Positions 6,726 to 15,177 of a stretch of DNA of 64,000 nt are shown here, piece after piece. A program made the position numbers and the translations under genes. The notes under the pieces were generated by a model that had not been told where the DNA came from, did no database searches, and saw nothing but the letters and a program-made list of their open reading frames with translations. Source of the DNA: Mesorhizobium sp. WSM3862 (GTDB taxonomy: Bacteria > Pseudomonadota > Alphaproteobacteria > Rhizobiales > Rhizobiaceae); contig NZ_NSGE01000007.1 of assembly GCF_002294985.1 (NCBI RefSeq), positions 62,001 to 126,000 of the forward strand. The letters are read 5' to 3'. Every line of letters starts with the position of its first letter. The stretch's first letter is position 1.

Positions 6726-8603
6726 TCACCTTCGCCCGAACAATCTTTCAATGTCGGCGAGTTTCAGCTCGATATAGGTCGGCCTGCCATGGTTGCAGGT
6801 GCCGGAGCCGGGCGTCGCCTCCATTTGGCGCAGCAGCGCGTTCATCTCCTCGGCCTTGAGCAGCCGGCCCGAGCGCACCGAGCCGTGGCAGGCCATGGTC
6901 GCGGCTATTCTGTCCAGCCGTTCCTTCAGGGTCTCGACCGTGTCGTTGTCGGCGATCTCGTCGGCGAGGTCACGCACCAGTTGCTGCACGTTGGTTTCGC
7001 CGAGCATCGACGGCGTCTCGCGCACCGCCACCGCGCCCGGGCCGAAGCGCTCCAGGCCGAGGCCGAATTTGGCCAGCGTCTCGGAATGCATCGCCAGCCG
7101 CTCGGCATCCTCTTCCGCAAGGTCGACGATCTCGGGCAAAAGCAGCATCTGCGAAGGCACGGCGCGAGAGTGCAGCGCGTTCTTCAAGGCCTCGTAGACC
7201 AGGCGCTCATGTGCGGCATGCTGGTCGACGATGATCAGCGAATCCCGGGTCTGGGCGACGATATAGTTCTCATGCACCTGAGCGCGCGCCGCGCCCAGCA
7301 CCGTGCCGAGCAGCGCCTCGGCCGGCTCGGCGATGCCCGCCCGCGCGTCGGCGCTTGCCAGCGGCCCGGTGTCGAAGGCAGCCTGATCGTTCTCGGCGAA
7401 GCCGCCTCGCGCCGGCCGCGCTTCGCCCATGTCGAGCGGCCGCTGCGGCGAGCGCGCCAAAGTCGAACCATGATCAAAGCTGGAGCCGGAGGCGCGAAAA
7501 GCGGCCTCATAGCTGCGGTGGCCACTGGCCGGTCCGGGATGCGAATAGGACGCCGCGCCGGGCCGGAAAGCCGCCATCATGCCGGCCGCGCCGGTGGTCG
7601 CGGCCCGGATGCCGGCGCCGGCCATCGCCTCGCGGATGGCGCCGACAATCAACCCGCGCACCAGGCCCGGATCGCGGAAGCGCACATCGGCCTTGGCCGG
7701 GTGGACGTTGACGTCGACGGTTGCCGGATCGAGCGAAAGGAACAGCACGGTCACCGCATGCCGGTCGCGCGGCAGCACGTCGGCGAAGGCGCCGCGGATC
7801 GCGCCGGCGATCAGCTTGTCGCGCACCGGCCGGCCGTTGACATAGGCATATTGCTGCAGCGCGTTGGCGCGGGTGTAGGAAGGGATCGAGACGTGGCCGG
7901 CAAGATGCACGCCGTCGCGCATGGCATCGATCGCAATGGCATTGTCGGGAAAGTCGGCGCCCATCACTTGCGCGATGCGGGCGAGCCGGCCCTCCGGCGT
8001 GTCGCCGGTCGCCGGCAGCTCCAGCGTCGAGCGGTCGGACCCGGCAAGCGTGAAGCGCACGACGGGGAAGGCGATGGCGATGCGCTTCACCACGTCGCCG
8101 GTGGCCGAGCTTTCGGCGCGCTCGCCCTTCATGAATTTGAGCCGTGCCGGCGTGGCGAAGAACAGGTCGCGCACTTCGACGGTGGTGCCGCGATTGGCCG
8201 CCGCCGGCTTGACGGCCGACACCCGGCCGCCCTCGATGCTGATCTCGGCCGCGCTGTCGCCGGCGGCCGTGCGCGAGCGGATCGAAAGCCTGGCCACCGA
8301 GCCGATCGATGGCAACGCCTCGCCGCGGAATCCGAGCGAGCGGATGTCGTGGATATCGTCCGACAGCTTCGATGTGCAGTGTCGGGCAACTGCCAGCGCC
8401 AGTTCGCGCTCGGGAATGCCCGAGCCGTCATCGGTGACGCGGATGAGCGAGAGCCCGCCGCCGGCGGTGACGATCTCGACGCGCGACGCGCCGGCGTCGA
8501 GCGCATTCTCGACCAACTCCTTCACCACGCTTGCGGGACGCTCGATGACCTCGCCGGCGGCGATCTGGTTGATCATCGTTTCGGAAAGCTGGCGAATGGG
8601 CAT
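6726..8603 (-). CDS. mutL: DNA mismatch repair protein MutL
   Basis: A 625-residue MutL that links mismatch recognition by MutS to strand cleavage. The GHKL ATPase domain is complete: ELVENALDAGAS with the catalytic Glu, DDGSGI, and SLGFRGEALPSIGSV (within the first 110 residues). A variable linker rich in Ala, Gly and Ser covers about residues 340-430. The C-terminal dimerisation domain carries DQHAAHERLVYE from Asp460, which fits the DQHA(X)2E(X)4E endonuclease motif, together with ACHGS and CNHGRP metal-site motifs. The protein should therefore nick DNA itself. The ATG at 8603 gives the standard N-terminus MPIRQLSETMINQIAAGEV. Confidence 0.96.
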   Translation of the reverse strand: MPIRQLSETMINQIAAGEVIERPASVVKELVENALDAGASRVEIVTAGGGLSLIRVTDDGSGIPERELALAVARHCTSKLSDDIHDIRSLGFRGEALPSIGSVARLSIRSRTAAGDSAAEISIEGGRVSAVKPAAANRGTTVEVRDLFFATPARLKFMKGERAESSATGDVVKRIAIAFPVVRFTLAGSDRSTLELPATGDTPEGRLARIAQVMGADFPDNAIAIDAMRDGVHLAGHVSIPSYTRANALQQYAYVNGRPVRDKLIAGAIRGAFADVLPRDRHAVTVLFLSLDPATVDVNVHPAKADVRFRDPGLVRGLIVGAIREAMAGAGIRAATTGAAGMMAAFRPGAASYSHPGPASGHRSYEAAFRASGSSFDHGSTLARSPQRPLDMGEARPARGGFAENDQAAFDTGPLASADARAGIAEPAEALLGTVLGAARAQVHENYIVAQTRDSLIIVDQHAAHERLVYEALKNALHSRAVPSQMLLLPEIVDLAEEDAERLAMHSETLAKFGLGLERFGPGAVAVRETPSMLGETNVQQLVRDLADEIADNDTVETLKERLDRIAATMACHGSVRSGRLLKAEEMNALLRQMEATPGSGTCNHGRPTYIELKLADIERLFGRR

Positions 8604-8648
8604 CCGAGGATTATAGGCGGATTCGAACGGTGTGGGGGAGGGGCTACT

Positions 8649-9551
8649 TCATGCCTGCGCCACCAGCCAGTCCCTGACCTTGCGCGCGTTGTCGCTGAGC
8701 TCGCGGTTCTTCGGCCAGATGACGTGGAAGCCGATGCCGGTCCTCATCACATGCTCGGTCACCGGCACCAGCAGCCCTGATGCCACCAGCCGCTCGACCA
8801 GATGCCGCCAGCCAAGCGAGATGCCTTGCCCTTCCATCACCGCCTGGATCACCAGGGCATAGTCGTTGATGCGCAGGCCGCGCTCGGCATTGCGCAGGCT
8901 GGTTCCGGCCGACGCGAACCATTCGTCCCAGTTCGGCGCCTCGCGATAGGGCTCCTCGAGATGGATCAGCCGGTGCGTGGCCAGTTCCTCGACCGTCTTC
9001 GGCATGCCGAATTTGGCGAGGTAGCTGGGGCCGGCGACGGGGAAGATCTCTTCATCGGACAGCGACAGCGAGTGATAGTCCGGCCAGTCGCGCGGCACGC
9101 CGCCGCGCACCCCGAGCGGAATACCCTCGGCAATGATGTCGAGGTCGCGGTCGGCGGTCTGGATGCGCAGGTCGATGCCCGGCAGTTGGTCGCGGAACTG
9201 CTGCAGACGCGGCATCATCCAGAACGAGCCGAAGGCCGTCGAGGCGGCAAGGGTGACATGGCCGCCGGTCGCCTGCAGGCGAAGGTCCTCGGCAGATTTG
9301 CGGATATGCGACAGCCCCAGCGAGACGTCCGCGTGGAAGCGCTCGCCGGCCTCGGTCAGGAGCACCTGGCGGTGGCGGCGCTGAAACAGCTTGGCGCCGA
9401 GCTGTTCCTCCAGTCCGCGCACCGCATAGGAGACGGCCGCCTGGGTCATGCCGAGCTCGCGCCCGGCCGCGGTGAAGCTCGACAGCCGGCCTGCCGCCTC
9501 GAAGACGACGAGGCTGCCGGCCGAGGGCAGGAGATGGCGCAGGCTTCGCAT
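8649..9551 (-). CDS. LysR-family transcriptional regulator (GcvA-like)
   Basis: A 300-residue LysR-type regulator. The winged helix (residues 8-66) reads SLVVFEAAGRLSSFTAAGRE, LGMTQAAVSYAVRGLEEQLG and KLFQRRHRQVLLTEAG. The substrate-binding domain contains NDYALVIQAVMEGQGISLGW, a feature of the GcvA group, many of which respond to small amines or amino acids. It is divergent from the MttB-like methyltransferase gene with 90 bp between the start codons, so it is the likely local regulator of that gene. mutL lies 45 bp downstream on the same strand. Confidence 0.9.
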   Translation of the reverse strand: MRSLRHLLPSAGSLVVFEAAGRLSSFTAAGRELGMTQAAVSYAVRGLEEQLGAKLFQRRHRQVLLTEAGERFHADVSLGLSHIRKSAEDLRLQATGGHVTLAASTAFGSFWMMPRLQQFRDQLPGIDLRIQTADRDLDIIAEGIPLGVRGGVPRDWPDYHSLSLSDEEIFPVAGPSYLAKFGMPKTVEELATHRLIHLEEPYREAPNWDEWFASAGTSLRNAERGLRINDYALVIQAVMEGQGISLGWRHLVERLVASGLLVPVTEHVMRTGIGFHVIWPKNRELSDNARKVRDWLVAQA

Positions 9552-9641
9552 AAGCGCAGCTTATACAAGAGATCAGGATTTTCCAGCGTCACATCCATAT
9601 TTCGTGTCGCTAACTTGGTCGGGCGGGATGAAGGAGGCAAC

Positions 9642-11192
9642 ATGAACGCACCGGCCGCTGAATTGACTGAGCCGACCCACCGTCGCGGCGGCGGCCGCCT
9701 TGGGCGCAAGGCGCTGAGAAGCGCGCCGGTCGCGTCTTTCCCGACGCTCGTTCGCCAGATTCCGGCCTATGAGATCGTGCCCGACGAGGCGGTGGAACTG
9801 ATCCACGAGGAGTCGCTCAAAATCCTCGAGGAGGTTGGCTGCGAGTTCCGCGACGACGAAGCGATCGCGCTTTGGAAGGCGGCGGGTGCCGACGTCAAGG
9901 ACACACGGGTCCGCATCGATCGCGCGTTGCTGATGGAGCTCGTCTCGAAGGTCCCGCCGGAATTCACGCTCAATGCGCGCAACCCCGAGCGAACGGTTCG
10001 CGTCGGCGGCAAGAACTCGATCTTCGTGCCGATGTATGGCGCGCCTTATGTGCGCGACCTCGACAACAAGCGGCGTTACGGCACGCTCAACGACCTCAAC
10101 AATTTCCACAAGCTCGCCTACATGGCGCCGACGCTGCATTCGTCGAGCTCGATCATCTGCGAGCCGATGGAGATCCCGGTGCCGAAGCGGCACCTCCACA
10201 TCATTCATTCGGCGCTCAAGCACTCCGACAAGCCGTTCATGGGCATCGTGACGTCGAAGGAGCGGGCCGAAGACACGATGGCGATGGCTGCGATCGTGTT
10301 CGGCGAGGAGTTCGTGCGCGACAATCCGGTGCTGGTGGCGATCACCAATTGCAATTCGCCGCTGGTGTGGGACGCCACCATGCTCGACGCCATGCGGGTC
10401 TATGCCCGCCACAACCAGCCGCTGATCCTGGCACCGTTCGCGCTCTGCGGCGCCTCGACCTCGGCCTCCGCCGTCGGCGCGGTCGCGCAGGTGAATGCCG
10501 AGGCGCTCGCCGGTGTGGCCTTCACCCAGCTCATCCGTCCCGGCTCGCCGCAGATCTATGGCCAGTTCATGGTGACCGTCGACATGAAGACCGGCGCCCC
10601 GATGGGGGGCACGCCGGAGGCCGCGCAGATGATGTATCTGATGGGTGCGCTGGCGCGGAAATACAAACTGCCGTGGCGCACCTCGGGCTTCCACGTCGGC
10701 TCCAAGCTCAACGACGCCCAGGCCGGCTACGAGGCGAACATGCTTATGCATGCCGCGATCCTCGCCGGCGCCAATTACATCTGGCACTCCGCCGGCTGGC
10801 TTGAAGCCGGCCTTACCTGCGGCTATTCGAAATTCGCCACCGACTGCGAGCAACTCGTCGGTTGGTACAAATATGCCGGCGGCGTCCCGTTCGACGATTT
10901 CAAGGAAGCCATGGCGGCGATCCGCGAGGTCGGCCCGCAAGGGCATTTTCTCGGCACGCAGCACACGCTCGAGCATTTCGAGCGCGCCTTCTTCATGCCG
11001 AGCATCATGGATTTCAACTCCTTCGAGCAATGGAGCGCCGAAGGCGCTAAGGATCACGACACGCGCGGCCTCGAAAAGGCGCGCAACATGCTCGCCGACT
11101 ATCAGGAGCCGAAGCTCGACGAAGGCATCGCCGAAGGTCTCAAGGATTTGATCGCGCGGCGCGAGGAAAAGCTGCCTGATACCGTTAGTTGA
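9642..11192 (+). CDS. Trimethylamine methyltransferase (MttB/COG5598) family protein, non-pyrrolysine
   Basis: A 516-residue member of the MttB superfamily, whose members move a methyl group from a quaternary or tertiary amine to a corrinoid protein. The protein has a basic N-terminus (RRGGGRLGRKALR), then IPAYEIVPDEAVELIHEESL, the typical family opening, and a TIM-barrel-like core. The frame is open throughout with no internal TAG, so it is not a pyrrolysine protein; known non-pyrrolysine relatives demethylate glycine betaine or similar betaines. No corrinoid protein or reductive activase is encoded nearby. The true start is the ATG at 9642, preceded by AAGGAGG; the open frame upstream is antisense to the LysR gene. 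Substrate unknown. Confidence 0.85.
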   Translation: MNAPAAELTEPTHRRGGGRLGRKALRSAPVASFPTLVRQIPAYEIVPDEAVELIHEESLKILEEVGCEFRDDEAIALWKAAGADVKDTRVRIDRALLMELVSKVPPEFTLNARNPERTVRVGGKNSIFVPMYGAPYVRDLDNKRRYGTLNDLNNFHKLAYMAPTLHSSSSIICEPMEIPVPKRHLHIIHSALKHSDKPFMGIVTSKERAEDTMAMAAIVFGEEFVRDNPVLVAITNCNSPLVWDATMLDAMRVYARHNQPLILAPFALCGASTSASAVGAVAQVNAEALAGVAFTQLIRPGSPQIYGQFMVTVDMKTGAPMGGTPEAAQMMYLMGALARKYKLPWRTSGFHVGSKLNDAQAGYEANMLMHAAILAGANYIWHSAGWLEAGLTCGYSKFATDCEQLVGWYKYAGGVPFDDFKEAMAAIREVGPQGHFLGTQHTLEHFERAFFMPSIMDFNSFEQWSAEGAKDHDTRGLEKARNMLADYQEPKLDEGIAEGLKDLIARREEKLPDTVS

Positions 11193-11244
11193 CAAAAAAT
11201 GGGCAAAGGCCGTCGGCAATCGTGACTGACAGCAAGCCAATGGC

Positions 11245-11967
11245 TCAGCCAGCGCGCACCTTGCCGTTCGCCAGGTGTTTCTGAAGCGATTGACAGGCGT
11301 TCATAATATGATCGTAGACCAACTTTGCGGCCTGTTCGGTCTCGCCAGCGCGGCAGGCGGCCAGGATTTCGCGATGTTCTCGATCCGCAAGCTCATGACC
11401 GCCGGAAATCGTCAGCTGAACTCGCAGATAGCGTTCGATCCGATCGTTAACCGACCGGATCATGCGGAGCAGATATGGTCGCCCGGCGTCTAGATAAAGA
11501 CTGGAATGGAACTCCCAATTTAGTTCCGCCCAGCGGCCGACGTCGGTTTCCTTCGCAAAGGAGTCGCAACTTGCTTGCGCTTTATCGAAGGTCTTCTCGT
11601 TCATGTGGGGGAGGGAAAGCCGAATTGCGTTCGATTCCAGCATGGCTCGGACCTCGAAAATCTGCACGATCTCCGGTTCCGACATGCTGGCGACAATTGC
11701 GCCCTTGTTTCGCTGAAATGCCACGAATCCCTCTGCCTCGAGCCGCTTCAAAGCTTCGCGCACCGGAATCTTGCTGATGTTGAACATGCGGGCGACGTCG
11801 TCTTGCCTGATCGGTTCGCCCTCATCAAGCGACCCGGATATGATTGCTCCGCGGATGAACTTCAAAACCACGTCGGAAGCGGTGGGGGCGGCACCCAAAT
11901 CGGGAATGTCGGCAAATGCAAATGGCACGTGTAGAGTCTCCGCACGGAGCGTCAGATCTGCAAACAT
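11245..11967 (-). CDS. GntR-family regulator with FCD domain
   Basis: A 240-residue FadR-type GntR regulator. The winged helix (about residues 30-95) reads VVLKFIRGAIISGSLDEGEP, IRQDDVARMFNISKIPVREA and LKRLEAEGFVAF; the FCD effector domain (about 105-225) has HSSLYLDAGRP and HREILAACRAGE with its usual His residues. Proteins of this type bind a TNGTNNNACNA-like dyad, and three such dyads (ATCGTATACGAT type) lie upstream of this gene and the two following genes. It is divergent from the 3-hydroxyproline dehydratase-like gene and probably represses the module. Base composition looks less GC-rich than in neighbouring genes. Confidence 0.9.
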   Translation of the reverse strand: MFADLTLRAETLHVPFAFADIPDLGAAPTASDVVLKFIRGAIISGSLDEGEPIRQDDVARMFNISKIPVREALKRLEAEGFVAFQRNKGAIVASMSEPEIVQIFEVRAMLESNAIRLSLPHMNEKTFDKAQASCDSFAKETDVGRWAELNWEFHSSLYLDAGRPYLLRMIRSVNDRIERYLRVQLTISGGHELADREHREILAACRAGETEQAAKLVYDHIMNACQSLQKHLANGKVRAG

Positions 11968-11971
11968 AGAT

Positions 11972-11983
11972 ATCGTAGACGAT
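11972..11983. promoter_or_regulatory. GntR operator candidate 1 (upstream of the GntR gene)
   Basis: ATCGTAGACGAT, a palindrome apart from its centre, starts five bases upstream of the GntR start codon. It differs by one base from the perfect palindrome at 12129-12140. The position predicts autorepression. Confidence 0.55.
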
Positions 11984-12128
11984 GTTCGCGATCAAATACG
12001 CTCGCGATTCTGCTCAACCCGAGTGTCTGCATGGCCTGAGATGCCGTCCGGCGTGGGCTCTTTTGAGCCCGGCCGATCAGCAGCGACTGGCGCATTTCCC
12101 TTCAATCGAGCCTTGACGAGAGCCGAAG

Positions 12129-12140
12129 ATCGTATACGAT
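12129..12140. promoter_or_regulatory. GntR operator candidate 2 (upstream of the dehydratase gene)
   Basis: ATCGTATACGAT is a perfect 12-bp palindrome with the GTATAC core of FadR-type GntR operators. It is 36 bp upstream of the start of the proline-racemase-family gene, a good position to block transcription. Confidence 0.65.
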
Positions 12141-12175
12141 ATCCAATCGGAAGCCGCGGCTCTGGGGACTCCCGA

Positions 12176-13216
12176 ATGCGAAGCACGAAAGTCATCCATG
12201 TTGTTTCCTGCCACGCGGAGGGCGAAGTCGGGGATGTCATCGTTGGCGGGGTGTCTCCTCCGCCGGGAGACACCGTCTGGGACCAGCGCAAATGGATTGC
12301 AGAAGACAACGGACTTCGTAACTTCGTTCTTAACGAACCGCGCGGCGGCGTCTTCCGGCACGTCAACCTTCTGGTCCCTCCCAAGCATCCCGACGCGCAG
12401 ATGGCTTGGATCATAATGGAGCCGGAGGATACGCCCCCGATGTCCGGCTCCAATTCGATTTGCGTCTCCACGGTAATTCTGGACACCGGGATCATCCCCA
12501 TGCAGGAGCCGGTAACCGAAATGGTGCTCGAGGCGCCGGGCGGCCTGGTACGCGTGCGGGCCGACTGTGCCGGAGGAAAAGCCCAGCGCATCACCGTCGA
12601 AAACGTACCCTCATTCGCCAGCAGGGTCGGTGTGCCGCTTGAGGTCGATGGCCTCGGTACCATCACGGTCGACACGGCCTATGGAGGCGACAGTTTCGTC
12701 GTCGTCGACGCACCTACCCTTGGGTTAGCGCTTGAAACCGACGAGGCTCGTGATCTCGCCGAACTTGGGGTGCGCATTACCGATGCGGCCAATCGACAAA
12801 TGGCGTTCTTCCACCCTGAGCGTCCCGATTGGCGCCACCATTCGTTCTGTCTTTTTGCCGGCGCCATCACCCAGGATGGCAACCGCCTCCGCGCAAAATC
12901 GGTCGTTTCGATAAAACCTGGCAAGCTCGACCGATCGCCGACCGGAACGGCGGTGTCGGCCCGCATGGCGCTCTTGCACGCGAAGGGTCAAATGACAGCC
13001 GAGGATTGGTTCACCGGTGTGTCCATCATCGGGTCAGAATTTCACGGCAAGATTCTCGGCACCACGCAGGTTGTCGGTATGCCCGCAATACGCCCCCAGA
13101 TCAGCGGTCGCGGTTGGATCACCGGCATCCATCAGCACATGCTGGATCCTGAAGATCCTTGGCCGGCGGGCTATCGCGTGGCGGACACCTGGCCGATGAA
13201 GCGTGCGAAGGTGTGA
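12176..13216 (+). CDS. Proline racemase-family protein, probable trans-3-hydroxy-L-proline dehydratase
   Basis: A 346-residue protein of the proline racemase/hydroxyproline epimerase family. Racemases and epimerases use two Cys acting as acid and base. Here the first position is Ser90 (PPMSGSNSI) and the second is Thr256 (DRSPTGTAVSARMA), while Asp252 is kept. Replacement of the second Cys by Thr is the known mark of trans-3-hydroxy-L-proline dehydratase, for example human L3HYPDH, so dehydration to pyrroline-2-carboxylate is more likely than epimerisation. The ATG at 12176 gives the usual N-terminus (VIHVVSCHAEGEVGDVIVGG) and a normal length. It is divergent from the GntR gene and lies upstream of a solute-binding protein gene. 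A hydroxyproline 2-epimerase with altered residues remains possible. Confidence 0.8.
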   Translation: MRSTKVIHVVSCHAEGEVGDVIVGGVSPPPGDTVWDQRKWIAEDNGLRNFVLNEPRGGVFRHVNLLVPPKHPDAQMAWIIMEPEDTPPMSGSNSICVSTVILDTGIIPMQEPVTEMVLEAPGGLVRVRADCAGGKAQRITVENVPSFASRVGVPLEVDGLGTITVDTAYGGDSFVVVDAPTLGLALETDEARDLAELGVRITDAANRQMAFFHPERPDWRHHSFCLFAGAITQDGNRLRAKSVVSIKPGKLDRSPTGTAVSARMALLHAKGQMTAEDWFTGVSIIGSEFHGKILGTTQVVGMPAIRPQISGRGWITGIHQHMLDPEDPWPAGYRVADTWPMKRAKV

Positions 13217-13281
13217 AGGTGGTTCTTCGCCCGGCATCTTTCTCCAGCTCATGTCCCAAGAAGCTTGACGCTCAACAAGGC

Positions 13282-13291
13282 TCGTATACGA
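13282..13291. promoter_or_regulatory. GntR operator candidate 3 (upstream of the solute-binding protein gene)
   Basis: TCGTATACGA, the inner 10 bp of the palindrome at 12129-12140, recurs here. The following bases (TAT) also match that site. It lies about 145 bp upstream of the solute-binding protein start and suggests that gene has its own promoter under the same regulator. Confidence 0.6.
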
Positions 13292-13434
13292 TATTCGAAA
13301 TGCCGCAGGATGGAGCGAGTTCTCACTATCTCAGGCAAGGCAGCGTCTGGACGCACGCTCACGCTGCAGGCGCCATCTACAGCTGAAAAAAAGTGCACCA
13401 GGATGGCCAATGTTTCGCAACATGGGAGGAAAAA

Positions 13435-15084
13435 ATGACAATCTTCAAAAGCAACGGTGATCGCGTTCCTGCCGCCATCGAGGCGATGGCTAAAGAAGCG
13501 CGCGCGGGCCGCGTGGACCGGCGCGAATTCCTGGCGCTGGCAAGCGCCTTCGGCGCGTCGACGGCGTTCGCCTATGGCATGATCGGCCTTGCCGCGCCGA
13601 CAAAAGCCCTGGCGCAAGAGCCGAAGAAAGGCGGAACGCTGCATGTCGCGATGTCGGTCAAGGCGCAGAAGGACCCGCGCACCTATGACTGGACCGAGAT
13701 GGCGAACGTCACCCGCACCTGGCTGGAGCCGCTCGTGCGCTACACGCACCAGTTCACTTTCGAGCCGGTGCTGCTCGAAAGCTGGGACGTCAACGACGAC
13801 GCCACCGAATACACGCTGCATCTGCGCAAAGGCGTCACCTGGAACAACGGCGATGCCTTCAATGCCGATGACGTGGTTTTCAACCTCAATCGCTGGTGCG
13901 AGAAGGGGGCTTCCGGCAATTCCATGGCCGCCCGCGTCGGCGCGCTGGTCGAAGCCAAGACCGGCAAGGCAAGGGATGGCGCGATCACCAAGGTCGACGA
14001 CCATACGGTCAAGCTGAAGCTGTCCGAGGCCGATATCGCGATCATCCCGGGTTTCACGGACTATCCGGCGCTGGTCGTGCATCGCAACTTCGACAAGGAC
14101 GGCGCCGATCCGATCAAGAAGCCGATCGGCACCGGGGCTTTCGAGCTGGTGTCTTACGATGTCGGCCAGAAAGCCGTGGTCAAGCGCCGCGAGAACGGCA
14201 AGTGGTGGGGTGGCGAAGCGCCGCTCGACGGGGTCGAGTTCATCGACTACGGCACCGACTTCAACGCCACGCTGAATGCCTTCGATTCCGGCGAGATCGA
14301 CCTCGATTTCGAGACACCGGCCGACTTCATCGACCCCCTCGACAAGATGGAGCTGGTGAAATCGGAAGTCGCGACGGCGACCACGCTCGTTGCGCGCACC
14401 AACATCACGCACAAACCTTACGATGACAAACGGGTGCGCAATGCGCTGCAGATGGCGGTCGACAACAACCAGGTCATGCAGCTCGGCTACGCCGGCCGCG
14501 GCACGGTCGGCGAGAACCACCATGTCAGCCCGATCCATCCGGAATATTACCCGCTGCCGAAGAAGGAACGGGACGCGGCGGGCGCCAAGAAGCTGATGGC
14601 CGACGCCGGGCAGGCCGACTTCGAGCACGAGCTGATCACGGTCGAGGACGAATGGCAGAAGAACACCGGCGACGCGATCGCCGGCCAGTTGCGCGATGCC
14701 GGCATCAAGGTGAAGCGCACGGTGCTGCCCGGTTCGACCTTCTGGAACGACTGGACGAAATATCCTTATTCCATGACCATCTGGTACATGCGCCCGCTCG
14801 GCGTGCAGGTGCTGGCGCTGGGCTACCGTACCGGCGAGGCCTGGAACGAGACCGCGTTCTCGAATCCGGATTTCGACGCCAAGCTCAAGGAGGCGCTGTC
14901 GCAGATCGACGTCGCCAAGCGCAAGGAGGTTATGAAGGACGTCGAGCAGATCCTGCAGGACTCCGGCGTCATCATCCAGCCGTTCTGGCAGAAGCTCTAC
15001 TGCCACATGAACAAGAAGGTGAAGAACTACGCCATGCACCAGACCTATCAAATGGACTTCCAGAACGTCTGGCTGGAAGCTTAA
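13435..15084 (+). CDS. ABC transporter family 5 solute-binding protein, Tat-exported
   Basis: A 549-residue periplasmic binding protein of the dipeptide/oligopeptide class (SBP family 5). The N-terminus holds a twin-arginine signal, VDRREFLALASAFG, followed by a hydrophobic region and a cleavage-like ALAQE site near residue 62. The mature part begins KKGGTLHVAMSVKAQKDPRT, and the family motif LHLRKGVTWNNGDAFNADDVVF appears near residue 135. GGGAGGA precedes the ATG at 13435. No permease or ATPase gene follows, so it must work with a transporter encoded elsewhere or is an orphan. The shared operator suggests that its ligand is related to 3-hydroxyproline or to peptides containing it. Confidence 0.9.
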   Translation: MTIFKSNGDRVPAAIEAMAKEARAGRVDRREFLALASAFGASTAFAYGMIGLAAPTKALAQEPKKGGTLHVAMSVKAQKDPRTYDWTEMANVTRTWLEPLVRYTHQFTFEPVLLESWDVNDDATEYTLHLRKGVTWNNGDAFNADDVVFNLNRWCEKGASGNSMAARVGALVEAKTGKARDGAITKVDDHTVKLKLSEADIAIIPGFTDYPALVVHRNFDKDGADPIKKPIGTGAFELVSYDVGQKAVVKRRENGKWWGGEAPLDGVEFIDYGTDFNATLNAFDSGEIDLDFETPADFIDPLDKMELVKSEVATATTLVARTNITHKPYDDKRVRNALQMAVDNNQVMQLGYAGRGTVGENHHVSPIHPEYYPLPKKERDAAGAKKLMADAGQADFEHELITVEDEWQKNTGDAIAGQLRDAGIKVKRTVLPGSTFWNDWTKYPYSMTIWYMRPLGVQVLALGYRTGEAWNETAFSNPDFDAKLKEALSQIDVAKRKEVMKDVEQILQDSGVIIQPFWQKLYCHMNKKVKNYAMHQTYQMDFQNVWLEA

Positions 15085-15131
15085 GCCGCGCAGCGCAAGG
15101 ACTTCATGCGCCGTGAAAAAGCCGATATGCA

Positions 15132-15165
15132 GGATGCGTGGTGGTGATCGTGCCACCACGCATCC
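15132..15165 (+). terminator. Strong hairpin between the solute-binding protein gene and a small secreted protein gene
   Basis: A perfect 13-bp inverted repeat (GGATGCGTGGTGG/CCACCACGCATCC) with an 8-base loop. No T-run follows. It ends directly before the GGAGA ribosome binding site of the gene at 15178. It may stop transcription from the upstream gene or shield that ribosome binding site. Confidence 0.6.
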
Positions 15166-15177
15166 GGAGATTCCTGC

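Noticed and set aside
6717..8780. Open frame of 687 codons on the plus strand opposite mutL
   Set aside because: It is the antisense shadow of mutL, rich in Arg, Gly, Ala and His with no domain; mutL itself has all its motifs.
9642..11192. Pyrrolysine in the MttB-like protein
   Set aside because: The frame has no internal TAG, and no pyl genes were seen.
13249..15159. Open frame of 636 codons opposite the solute-binding protein gene
   Set aside because: Antisense shadow without recognisable fold; the plus-strand gene has a Tat signal, a ribosome binding site and family motifs.
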